Origin: an uncultured Bacilli bacterium
GTDB taxonomy: Bacteria; Bacillota_I; Bacilli_A; RF39; UBA660
NCBI GenBank assembly: GCA_934101495.1
Contig: CAKORG010000005.1
Coordinates: forward strand, 1 to 58,640
Direction of reading: 5' to 3'
DNA: 58,640 nt
Each line of letters opens with the position of its first letter. Positions within the stretch are counted from its first letter, which is position 1. Positions 50,834 through 58,640 of the stretch are shown here, in pieces. The notes under the pieces were generated by a model. It saw only the letters and a list, made by a program, of their open reading frames with translations, ran no database searches and was not told where the DNA came from. A program made the position numbers and the translations under genes.

Positions 50834-51694
50834 GTGGATAGTAACGAAATAAACATAAACTGGTATCCAGGTCATATGGCAAAAGCCAAAAGAGAAATCA
50901 AAGAAAGAATTAAATTAATAGATATAATTTATGAATGTATAGATGCAAGAATGCCATCATCTTCAAAATTAAAAGGTATGGATGATATACTTGAGGTTAA
51001 ACCTCGTATTTTAGTTATGACTAAAAAAGATTTATGTGATTTAGATGAAACAAATAAATGGGTAAAATATTATGAAGAAAAAGGGTATAAAGTAATTCTT
51101 GTTGATTTAACAAATAATGAAGATTATAAAAAGCTAATTAAACTTACCTTAGAAGTAGCAAAACCTGTTCAAGAAAAAAGAGTAGAAAAAGGTCTTAAAA
51201 GTAAAGAAATTAAAATTGGGGTAGTTGGGATACCTAATGTGGGAAAAAGTACCCTTATAAATAAGCTTGCTGGTAAAAAGGTAAGTAATACTGGTAATAA
51301 GCCTGGAGTAACTAAACAAGTTAATTGGCTAAAGACTAACAATGGATTTTTGCTTCTTGATACACCGGGGATTTTATGGCCTAAAATTGAAGATAATACC
51401 GAGGCATTAAGTTTAGCATCAACTGCAACTATTAGAATGGAAATTTTAAATATGACAGATATTGGTGGTTATCTTATCACATTCTTTAAGAACTATTATA
51501 AAGAAATATTAGAAAATAAATATAAGATTGAAATTAGTGATGACCCTAATGATATTTTTGCATTATTAGCTGAAAAATTTAACTTTTTTGAAAAAGATGG
51601 GGAAATTGACTATGAAAAAGTATCAACTAAGGTGTATAATGATTTAGTGAGCGGTTCACTTAAAGGAGTAACATTCGATAGATGGAAGAACTAG
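50834..51694 (+). CDS. rbgA: ribosome biogenesis GTPase RbgA (YlqF)
   Basis: 286 residues from GTG 50834 (AGAAGGA upstream); GTG 50825 is also possible. NWYPGHMAKAKREIKERIKLIDIIYECIDARMP, then the circularly permuted GTPase order G4 TKKD, G1 GIPNVGKS, G3 DTPG. Needed for late 50S assembly. Overlaps rnhB by 13 bases, the ylqF-rnhB pair of Bacillus. Confidence 0.96.
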   Translation: MDSNEININWYPGHMAKAKREIKERIKLIDIIYECIDARMPSSSKLKGMDDILEVKPRILVMTKKDLCDLDETNKWVKYYEEKGYKVILVDLTNNEDYKKLIKLTLEVAKPVQEKRVEKGLKSKEIKIGVVGIPNVGKSTLINKLAGKKVSNTGNKPGVTKQVNWLKTNNGFLLLDTPGILWPKIEDNTEALSLASTATIRMEILNMTDIGGYLITFFKNYYKEILENKYKIEISDDPNDIFALLAEKFNFFEKDGEIDYEKVSTKVYNDLVSGSLKGVTFDRWKN

Positions 51695-52317
51695 ATTTAT
51701 TAAAATATGAAAAAGAATTATATAAAGAAGGTATAACATTAATAGCTGGTACTGATGAAGCCGGAAGAGGCCCTTTGTGTGGTCCTGTTGTAGCAGCTGC
51801 AGTTATTCTTCCTAAAAATTATACTTTGGAAGGTTTAATAGACTCTAAACAATTAAGTGAAAAAAAGAGAGATAAATTTTATGAAATAATAAAAAAAGAT
51901 GCCATAAGTTATGCAGTAGGTGTTGTGGATGCTAAAACAATAGATGAAATAAATATTTATGAAGCAAGTAGAAAGGCTATGTTAGAAGCAATTGAAGGTC
52001 TAAGTGTTAAGCCAGAATATGTTTTAACAGATGCTATGCCACTTCCAATGGAAAATTCGAAAGCTATAATTCATGGTGATGCATTATCACTTAATATTGC
52101 TGCTGCTAGTGTAATTGCTAAAGTAACACGTGATAAAATGATGTATGAATTAGATGAAAAATATCCTATGTATGGTTTCAAAGATCATAAAGGATATCCA
52201 ACTAAAAAACATCTTGAAGCTATTAAAAAATATGGTATTTTAGATAATTATAGACTTACATATAAGCCAGTAAAGGCATTAATGGAGGAAGAAAATGAAG
52301 AATTTGTTAAAGAATAA
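51682..52317 (+). CDS. rnhB: ribonuclease HII
   Basis: 211 residues. IAGTDEAGRGPLCGPVVAAAVIL with catalytic Asp-Glu, DSKQLSEKKRDKFYEII, TDAMPLP and HGDALSLNIAAASVIAKVTRD: all RNase HII motifs. Removes ribonucleotides from DNA. Overlaps rbgA by 13 and the next gene by 23 bases. Confidence 0.97.
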   Translation: MEELDLLKYEKELYKEGITLIAGTDEAGRGPLCGPVVAAAVILPKNYTLEGLIDSKQLSEKKRDKFYEIIKKDAISYAVGVVDAKTIDEINIYEASRKAMLEAIEGLSVKPEYVLTDAMPLPMENSKAIIHGDALSLNIAAASVIAKVTRDKMMYELDEKYPMYGFKDHKGYPTKKHLEAIKKYGILDNYRLTYKPVKALMEEENEEFVKE

Positions 52318-54346
52318 TTTAATAAAAAATTATATGATATTACTAGTATTCTTTTCACTAATAGAAATATCATTTAGATTAATAAGTGGAATATCTTTAA
52401 ATAATATAGCGCTTTTAAGAATATTTATTGGGGTTAATTTTGTAAGCATTTTACTTAGTTTTATATTATCTTGGTTTAATAAGCTAATTAGTAAAATATT
52501 AATACTTGTAATATCTTTTGCTATAAGTGCTTATACGTTTTTTCAAATTGGTTTTAATAACTTTATCGGAGTATATGCATCAGTTAATACTAAAAGTCAA
52601 CTTGGGGCAGTTAAAGATTATATAATAGATTTCTTTTCATCATTTAAGGAAACCTATTATTTAGCCTTTATTCCATTTATAATACTTGTTCTTTATTATA
52701 TATTTTTAGATAAGTTAACAGAAAAGAAAATTGATAAAAGATTCCCTTTGAAAACAAATATTGTATTTGAACCAGGTATAAGAACAATTACAAGTATTTT
52801 AGCTTTAGCATTTACAGGATTTTTATATTATGAGTCTTTAGATGCAACATTTATGCAAAATAAATTACAAACTATTACTAATAAAGAATTATTTGCATAT
52901 CCAAGTGTTCCAAGTACTACAATTAATCAATTTGGTGTTTTAGGTTTTGGCTTTTTAGATATTAAATCTACGATGGTTGAAGCTCCGAGCAAAACAACTT
53001 ATACTGCTTATGAAAATGATGGAAACGATAATAGTAAATCGGATTTAAAAAGAGAAATTGATGATACTATTTTAGATGAAATAATTAAAAATGAAACAAA
53101 TACTACTTTAAATAATATTAGTAATTATATTAAAAATAAGAATATTACTGATTATAATGATCATACTGGTATGTTTGAAGGTAAAAATGTTATTGTTATA
53201 ATGATGGAAAGTACTGGGGATATAATTATTAATAAAGATTTATATCCAAACTTTTATAAATTATATAGTGAAGGTATAAGCTTTAGAAATAATTATAGTC
53301 CAAGAAATAGTTGTGCTACTGGAAATAATGAGTTTAGTGGTATGACAGGACTTTATACAATTCAAAATAATTGTACGGCGAATATGTATAGTAATAATAA
53401 ATATTTTACATCAATTTTTAATATATTTAAAAATGCTGGTTATAGAGCAACTAGTATGCATGATTATACGGAAGCATATTATGTAAGAAATATAATACAT
53501 AAGAATTTAGGAAGCGAAGCATATTATAATGTTAATGACTTAAATATTAAGTATTATAATGAATATAAAAATTGGGCAAGTGATGAAGATTTCATGAATG
53601 CTGCCATGAATATAACTTTAGATAATACTTCAAGTGATAAACCATTTATGTTATGGCTTACAACAGTTTCAGCACATCAACCTTATAAAGTTTCAAGTGT
53701 TGAAGGAGATAAATACTTAAGCATTACTGAGAATACTGATTATTCAATGGAAGTAAGAAGATATATGTCAAAATTAAAGACATTTGATAATAGTTTAGGA
53801 ATACTTCTTGATAGATTAGAAGAAGCTGGTAAGTTAGATGATACAGTTATAGTTTTATATGGTGACCACTATCCATATGGACTAAAAAATAAAGATATAT
53901 CTAGTGTTCTTACTTATGATTTAGATGATTATGAAGTAGAAAGAACACCAATGGTTATATATAATTCTACAATTAAAAGTGAAGTTGTAGAAAAGTACAG
54001 TTCCTATGTTAATTTAACACCAACTCTAGCTAATTTATTTAATTTAGATTATGATCCTAGATATTATATGGGAACTGATGTCTTTAGTGATGATTATTTA
54101 AATATTGTAGCTTTTGCAGATGGATCTTGGAAAAATAGTGATGTATATTATAATGCTAGTAGTGGCAGTGTTAAGTACTATAGTAGTAATGAATATACAA
54201 CAGATGAATTAATTAGAATAAATAATATTGTATCTAATAGAATGCAAATTAGTGAGTCAATAATCCGTAATAATTATTTTAATTATTTAGATAATAAAAT
54301 AAAATTCTATAATTATGTAAATGCTACAGAAAGAGAGGAAAATTAA
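52295..54346 (+). CDS. LtaS-like sulfatase-fold membrane phosphotransferase
   Basis: 683 residues. Five N-terminal membrane helices (to about 185), a linker and an external sulfatase-fold domain: VIVIMMESTGD (metal Glu), nucleophile T342 in SCATGNNEFSGMTGLYT, and VLYGDHYPYG near the C-terminus. LtaS-type enzymes transfer glycerol phosphate from phosphatidylglycerol to build lipoteichoic acid; related paralogs modify other glycans. PgsA here would supply the donor. GGAGGAAGAA precedes ATG inside rnhB. Confidence 0.9.
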   Translation: MKNLLKNNLIKNYMILLVFFSLIEISFRLISGISLNNIALLRIFIGVNFVSILLSFILSWFNKLISKILILVISFAISAYTFFQIGFNNFIGVYASVNTKSQLGAVKDYIIDFFSSFKETYYLAFIPFIILVLYYIFLDKLTEKKIDKRFPLKTNIVFEPGIRTITSILALAFTGFLYYESLDATFMQNKLQTITNKELFAYPSVPSTTINQFGVLGFGFLDIKSTMVEAPSKTTYTAYENDGNDNSKSDLKREIDDTILDEIIKNETNTTLNNISNYIKNKNITDYNDHTGMFEGKNVIVIMMESTGDIIINKDLYPNFYKLYSEGISFRNNYSPRNSCATGNNEFSGMTGLYTIQNNCTANMYSNNKYFTSIFNIFKNAGYRATSMHDYTEAYYVRNIIHKNLGSEAYYNVNDLNIKYYNEYKNWASDEDFMNAAMNITLDNTSSDKPFMLWLTTVSAHQPYKVSSVEGDKYLSITENTDYSMEVRRYMSKLKTFDNSLGILLDRLEEAGKLDDTVIVLYGDHYPYGLKNKDISSVLTYDLDDYEVERTPMVIYNSTIKSEVVEKYSSYVNLTPTLANLFNLDYDPRYYMGTDVFSDDYLNIVAFADGSWKNSDVYYNASSGSVKYYSSNEYTTDELIRINNIVSNRMQISESIIRNNYFNYLDNKIKFYNYVNATEREEN

Positions 54347-56371
54347 ATGAAAAATTTAGTAATAGTGGAATCTCCAGCTAAATGTAAAACTATTGAAAAG
54401 TATTTAGGTAGTGACTATAAAGTTGTTTCTAGTAAGGGACATATTAGAGATTTAGCTACAACTGGAAAGTTTGGTCTAGGCTTAGATATTGAAAATGATT
54501 TTAAACCAAATTATCAAATAATTAAAGGAAAAAATAAAGAAGTAACAGCTTTAAAAAAAGATGTTAAAGATGCAGAAACTGTATATCTTGCAACTGACCC
54601 AGACCGTGAAGGGGAAACAATTTCTTGGCATATTTATGATGAGGTAAAAATACCAGATGAAAAATATAAAAGAGTAGTATTTAATGAAATAACAAAAGAT
54701 GTAGTTATAAATGCTATTAATAATCCAGGTAAAATAGATATGAACTTAGTTAAGTCTGGAGAAACTAGAAGGTTCTTAGATAGAATAATAGGGTTTAGAT
54801 TAAGTAAGTTAATGCAAAGAAAAACTGGGGGTAAATCTGCAGGTAGAGTACAAAGTGTAGCTTTAAAATTAATTGTTGATAGAGAAAGAGAAATCCAAAA
54901 CTTTGTTCCAAGAGAATATTGGACAATTGAAGCAGATTTTAAAGATTTTAAAGCAACACTAGATAAATATCATGGTAAAGATATTGAAGTACCAAATGAA
55001 GTAGCAGCTGACGAAATATTAAATAATCTTTCTAAATCATTTAAAATAGAAAGTGTTACTGAAAAAGAAAAAAATAAATCAGCAAGAGAAGTATTTAAAA
55101 CTAGTACTTTGCAGCAAGCAGCATCTAATAAATTAGGTTTTGCACCAAGTAAAACAATGAAAATTGCTCAAGACTTATATGAAGGTAAAACATTAAAGAG
55201 TGAAACAGTAGGTTTAATTACTTACATGAGAACAGATAGTGTTAGAGTAAGTGATACATTTGTTAAAGAAACCTTTGGTTTTATTAAAGGTAAGTTCGGA
55301 GAAAATTACATTGGCTATGTTAAAAAAGGTAAAAAGAATGAAAATATGCAAGATGCTCATGAAGGTATTAGACCAACAAGTATCAATAGAACACCTGAAG
55401 AAGTTAAAGCATATTTAACAAATGATGAATTTAAGTTATATAAACTTATTTATACAAGAGCACTAGCATCATTAATGGCTGATGCTAAAACACTTGCAAC
55501 CACGGTAATACTTGAAAATAATGGTTATACTTTTAAAGCAACTGGTAGTGTTCTTACATTTGATGGTTATTTAAAAGTATATAGTGAATATGAAGATAAT
55601 GAAGATGTAATACTTCCAGATTTAAAAAATTATAAATCAGGTTGTATAACAGCAGATGATATAACTAAAACTCAACATTTTACTAAGCCAGCTCCTAGAT
55701 TTACGGAAAGTAGCTTAATTAAAGAAATGGAAAGTTTAGGTATAGGTAGACCATCAACATATGCAACTATTGTGGGTACCATTAAAGATAGGGGCTATGT
55801 TGTTTTAAAAGATAAAAAGTTTGAACCAACGGAAATTGGTATTGAAACAACTGATAAATTACAAGAATTCTTTAGTGGTATTGTAAATGTAGAATACACT
55901 GCTAATATGGAAGAAGACTTAGATAAAATAGCAGAAAATAAAATGGATTATTTAAAAGTTTTACATGAATTCTATGATGAGTTTGAACCATTAGTAGAAA
56001 AAGCATTCCATGAGATGGAAAAGAAAGGACCAGAAGAAACTGGAGAAATTTGTCCAGATTGTGGAAGTCCTTTAGTAGTTAGAAAGGGTAAGTTCGGAGA
56101 ATTCGTGGCATGTAGTAATTATCCAACATGTAAATATATAAAGAAAGAAAAAAAAGAAGTTATAGAAATTTGTAAATGTCCAAAATGTGATAAAGGTATG
56201 ATAGTGGAAAGAAAAACTAAAAAAGGTAAAATATTCTATGGATGTAATAATTATCCTAAATGCCAATATGCACTTTGGTATAAACCAACCGGAGATATTT
56301 GTCCAAAGTGTGGTGAACTTCTAGTGGATAAAAATGGAGAAGTAACTTGTGTTAATTGCAATAAAGAGTAA
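54347..56371 (+). CDS. topA: DNA topoisomerase I
   Basis: 674 residues. TOPRIM VESPAKCKTIEKYLG and DPDREGE, the active-site Y293 in GLITYMRTDS, SAGRVQSVALKLI, and GIGRPSTYATI. The C-terminus has three zinc ribbons (CPDCGSPL..CSNYPTCKY; CPKCDKGM..CNNYPKCQY; CPKCGELL..CVNC). Relaxes negative supercoils. Starts directly after the LtaS-like stop. Confidence 0.97.
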   Translation: MKNLVIVESPAKCKTIEKYLGSDYKVVSSKGHIRDLATTGKFGLGLDIENDFKPNYQIIKGKNKEVTALKKDVKDAETVYLATDPDREGETISWHIYDEVKIPDEKYKRVVFNEITKDVVINAINNPGKIDMNLVKSGETRRFLDRIIGFRLSKLMQRKTGGKSAGRVQSVALKLIVDREREIQNFVPREYWTIEADFKDFKATLDKYHGKDIEVPNEVAADEILNNLSKSFKIESVTEKEKNKSAREVFKTSTLQQAASNKLGFAPSKTMKIAQDLYEGKTLKSETVGLITYMRTDSVRVSDTFVKETFGFIKGKFGENYIGYVKKGKKNENMQDAHEGIRPTSINRTPEEVKAYLTNDEFKLYKLIYTRALASLMADAKTLATTVILENNGYTFKATGSVLTFDGYLKVYSEYEDNEDVILPDLKNYKSGCITADDITKTQHFTKPAPRFTESSLIKEMESLGIGRPSTYATIVGTIKDRGYVVLKDKKFEPTEIGIETTDKLQEFFSGIVNVEYTANMEEDLDKIAENKMDYLKVLHEFYDEFEPLVEKAFHEMEKKGPEETGEICPDCGSPLVVRKGKFGEFVACSNYPTCKYIKKEKKEVIEICKCPKCDKGMIVERKTKKGKIFYGCNNYPKCQYALWYKPTGDICPKCGELLVDKNGEVTCVNCNKE

Positions 56372-56393
56372 CATCAGTAGATGCTACTTTTTT
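56367..56393 (+). terminator. terminator after topA
   Basis: AGTAACATC / GATGCTACT (one mismatch) with a T6 tract, overlapping the stop codon. Confidence 0.65.
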
Positions 56394-56405
56394 AGTGTGA
56401 AAATC

Positions 56406-56494
56406 AAAAGTCCCTGCAAAAGGTGTAATTTTTAGCAAAAAGTCCCTGCAAAAAGGTGTAAACATGAGTGAAAAGTGGTTACAAAAAGGTGTAA
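56406..56494 (+). repeat. three tandem ~32-bp repeats
   Basis: AAAAGTCCCTGCAAAA-GGTGTAA at 56406-56428, AAAAGTCCCTGCAAAAAGGTGTAA at 56438-56461 and a variant with GTGGTTAC at 56471-56494; spacing 32 and 33. The third unit forms the first codons of the ATPase gene. Confidence 0.75.
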
Positions 56495-57746
56495 TTGTGT
56501 TCTTGGAGTAAGACAATGTGGCAAGACCTACATTATAGATGAATTTTGTAAAAATGAATTCAAGTATTATAAGAAAATAAATTTACTTGAAGATACTGAT
56601 GTAATAAAATTATATGAAAGTACTGACTCTTCAGAAAAAAAGTATAATGATTTAAAATTATTATTGGATTTTGATTTTGATAAAGAGGATAGCTTTTTAT
56701 TTATTGATGAAATACAAGAAAGTGAAGAATTAATTTCTGAACTTAAATTTTTTAATGAAAAACATAGTAATGTAAGAATTATTTGTGCTGGTTTTTTATT
56801 AGGGGTTAAATTATCAAGATTAAATAAACCATTTCCAGTTGGTAAAGTTACTAGGCTTTATATGTACCCAATGGATTTTGAAGAATTCTTAATGGCTTTT
56901 AATCAAGATGCATTACTTGATAGAATTAAAGAATGTTTTGATAAAAATGAAGCAATGGGACTTATACATGATAAAGCTTTATCATATTATAAAGAATATT
57001 TACTTTCTGGTGGTATGCCAGATAGTGTTTCTGAATTATTGAAGTGTGAAAATGATTATTATAATTATGACTTAACTATTTTAAATGATATAATTGAAGA
57101 CTATAAAAATGATATGAATAATCATGTTAATAATTCTTTAGAAACTTTAAAAATTAGAAAAATATATAATTCATTATCTTCACAACTTCAAAATGCATCA
57201 AAAATATTTCAATATTCTGTGGTTGAACCTAATGCAAAGTCAAGAGAATTTTCTTTGCCGTTAGATTGGTTAATTGAAAGTAATATGGTACAATTATGTA
57301 AATGTGTTAAATTACCAGAAAAACCATTACTTGGATTTGTAGATGAAAACACCTTTAAAGTTTATTATTCAGATGTTGGTATTTTTAATAGATTAGTTAA
57401 TAATGATACTAAGACGATTTTATTAGATGATATGAAAATATATAAAGGAATTATTACTGAAAATTATGTTGCTAATCAGCTTAAAGCAAATGGATTAGAT
57501 TTACTTTATTGGCAAGGAAGTAGAGATGCAGAGGTAGACTTTTTAATTTCAACAGAAAATGATGGCGTTATACCAATAGAAGTTAAAGCAGATAATAATA
57601 CTCAATCAAAGAGTTTGGGAATTTATGATAAATTGTATTCACCAAAATATATGATAAGAATTAGTTCTAAAGATTTTGGATATAATCCTAGTAGTAAAAT
57701 AAAATCAATTCCTTTATATGCGGTATTTTTAATTAAAGATTTATAA
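56475..57746 (+). CDS. DUF4143-type AAA ATPase, N-terminus shortened
   Basis: 423 residues from GTG 56475. Walker A GVRQCGKTYII begins at residue 10, whereas family members usually carry ~30-35 residues before it; Walker B is SFLFIDEIQE, and the C-terminal DUF4143 domain has LLSGGMPDSVSELL, FKVYYSDVGIFNRLV and the nuclease-like NQLKANGLDLLYWQGSRDAEVDFLI..IPIEVKAD. The missing start was replaced by short repeats, and no clear ribosome site is seen, so the gene may be silent. Function of the family is unknown. Confidence 0.82.
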   Translation: MVTKRCNCVLGVRQCGKTYIIDEFCKNEFKYYKKINLLEDTDVIKLYESTDSSEKKYNDLKLLLDFDFDKEDSFLFIDEIQESEELISELKFFNEKHSNVRIICAGFLLGVKLSRLNKPFPVGKVTRLYMYPMDFEEFLMAFNQDALLDRIKECFDKNEAMGLIHDKALSYYKEYLLSGGMPDSVSELLKCENDYYNYDLTILNDIIEDYKNDMNNHVNNSLETLKIRKIYNSLSSQLQNASKIFQYSVVEPNAKSREFSLPLDWLIESNMVQLCKCVKLPEKPLLGFVDENTFKVYYSDVGIFNRLVNNDTKTILLDDMKIYKGIITENYVANQLKANGLDLLYWQGSRDAEVDFLISTENDGVIPIEVKADNNTQSKSLGIYDKLYSPKYMIRISSKDFGYNPSSKIKSIPLYAVFLIKDL

Positions 57747-57761
57747 GTATATTTTTTATAT

Positions 57762-57773
57762 GATAATATTATC
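57762..57773. repeat. 12-bp palindrome before surface-protein promoter
   Basis: GATAATATTATC, a perfect palindrome 30 bases before the T tract; could be a repressor site or chance in AT-rich DNA. Confidence 0.35.
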
Positions 57774-57801
57774 GAAATTTTAATTTTGCGTTAATATGAT
57801 G

Positions 57802-57841
57802 TTTTTTTTTATTTTTTTGTTGTTTAAAATTAGTATATAGT
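57802..57841 (+). promoter_or_regulatory. T9-A-T7 tract and promoter of surface-protein gene
   Basis: Interrupted T tract (57802-57818), then GTTGTTTAAAATTAGTATATAGT with TATAGT at 57836-57841. The same block follows T18 at 31758 and T5 at 22286. Confidence 0.6.
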
Positions 57842-57885
57842 AAAGAGAATATCTAGTGTGATATTGTTAAGAATGGAGTATAATT

Positions 57886-58640
57886 ATGGAAAATCAAAAA
57901 ACAAAAATAATAAGTATAGTAGCAATAGTGGCACTAGCACTTACAGTAGTAACTGCAACATACGCATACTTTCAAGCACAAACCGGTGAAGGTTCACAAA
58001 CAGATATTAAAATTAATGCAAATACCATAGATACATTCACATTTGAAACAGGTAATGCAATATCAATTGGTTTAGACCAAACATCATTTGCAAGTGGAAA
58101 AGGAAACATAACTGGAAGTACATATGCAAGTGCAAAGCTAACAGCAAATAATAAAACAAATAGTGCTACGAATAATTATAATTTGTATCTAAATATATCA
58201 GATAATAACTTTGCGTATACACAAAGTACGAGTTATCCAGAAATATTACTTACCATAAAAGATGCAAGTAATAATGAAATAACAAGTATAAGTGGACTTG
58301 AATATAAAACAGTAACGGATGGAAAAGGTGCATCAATATCTGGTTTTGATATTACAACTAAAACAGGACTTATTACTTTACTTAGTAATAGAGAAATAAC
58401 AACAACAAGTACGAAAACAGATACATGGAATATAACAGCAACATTTGTAAATTATAATGCAGACCAAAGCAAGAATGCCGGTAAATCATTTTCTGGTCAA
58501 GTATTAATATCAAAAGATTCATTTGATAATTATACTCCGAATACGATTAATACACTTAGTGCAACAAAAAGTGGGACTAATCTAACAGTTAACTTAAATG
58601 TTGAACAAGGAAGTAATGAAATAGATAAGTATTATTATGC
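57886..58640 (+). CDS. surface protein, TasA/SipW-type signal family, 3'-truncated by window edge
   Basis: Open from ATG 57886 (GGAG 9 bases upstream) to the window end without a stop, 251 codons. The first ~185 residues align with the protein at 31875 (MENQKTKIISIVA.., TGEGSQTDIKINANT, DQTSFASGKGN, SAKLTANNKTNSAT, NYNADQSKNAGKSF), after which this one diverges (IDKYYYA repeat-like start). It shares the promoter block. Exported surface protein, function unknown. Confidence 0.85.
   Translation, partial: MENQKTKIISIVAIVALALTVVTATYAYFQAQTGEGSQTDIKINANTIDTFTFETGNAISIGLDQTSFASGKGNITGSTYASAKLTANNKTNSATNNYNLYLNISDNNFAYTQSTSYPEILLTIKDASNNEITSISGLEYKTVTDGKGASISGFDITTKTGLITLLSNREITTTSTKTDTWNITATFVNYNADQSKNAGKSFSGQVLISKDSFDNYTPNTINTLSATKSGTNLTVNLNVEQGSNEIDKYYY

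Noticed and set aside
56406..56494. Tandem 32-bp repeats as a CRISPR array
   Set aside because: The units lie almost directly next to each other with only 8-10 variable bases between them, so there are no spacers, and no cas genes are nearby.

Overview
The window is a chromosomal segment of a very AT-rich, low-GC Gram-positive bacterium. Start codons often include TTG and GTG, with strong AGGAGG-type ribosome sites and textbook sigma-A promoters (TTGACT-N17-TATAAT). The gene order resembles Bacilli: dnaD-nth next to ponA-recU; gpsB followed by rnpB (type B RNase P RNA); rodZ-pgsA; tkt-sirA-yneF; cdsA-rseP; rplS-lepB-rbgA-rnhB-topA. Scattered sporulation genes (cotE, spoVIF, gerM, gerE, spoIIIAH, sirA) point to a spore-forming, probably gut-associated and uncultured member of Bacilli. 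The lineage is inferred from content, not from a database match.

Layout. 1-2000: two tandem zinc-ribbon/SH3b membrane proteins with nearly identical middles and different C-terminal tips. 2.1-9.4 kb: rny, a phosphodiester glycosidase / glycosyltransferase operon, and a lemA-DUF2207 pair. 9.4-13 kb: a small gene behind a Spo0A-box-like promoter, a YhcG-type nuclease, a HIT-CapA pair and cotE. 13-18.4 kb: a candidate small RNA, then a large HTH regulator diverging from three cell-surface proteins across an 11-bp inverted-repeat operator. 18.4-29.5 kb: hydrolase, deoD, phosphohexomutase, spoVIF, GNAT, and an ABC-2 exporter whose TetR regulator and following small gene are both frameshifted; then tag and a thioredoxin-fold protein. 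29.5-31.7 kb: tRNA-Arg and a gerM/gerE/spoIIIAH sporulation cluster. 31.7-33.7 kb: a surface protein behind an 18-T tract. 33.8-48.7 kb: housekeeping (cca, dnaD, nth, ponA, recU, gpsB, rnpB, rodZ-like, pgsA, tkt, sirA, yneF, cdsA, rseP, rplS, lepB). 49.4-50.8 kb: a decaying accessory island with a ToxN/AbiQ-type remnant and a broken BRO gene. 50.8-56.4 kb: rbgA, rnhB, an LtaS-like protein and topA. 56.4 kb to the end: a DUF4143-type ATPase preceded by short repeats, and a second, incomplete surface protein.

The most unusual material is RNA-level or regulatory. (1) A 27-residue hydrophobic peptide gene (41935-42018) is followed by an oppositely transcribed structured RNA whose terminator abuts the toxin stop codon. 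The same RNA recurs without a peptide gene at 19815-19925. This looks like a type I toxin-antitoxin-like locus plus an orphan antitoxin copy. (2) An identical 21-bp element containing a Spo0A box sits 25-27 bp upstream of the -10 of two tiny genes 30 kb apart. (3) A family of surface proteins (22357, 31875, 57886) has poly-T tracts of very different length at its promoters, suggesting phase variation. (4) A conserved-looking regulator/operator/surface-protein cluster lies at 13-18 kb.

All calls come from reading the sequence and from memory of protein families. No searches or folding programs were run.
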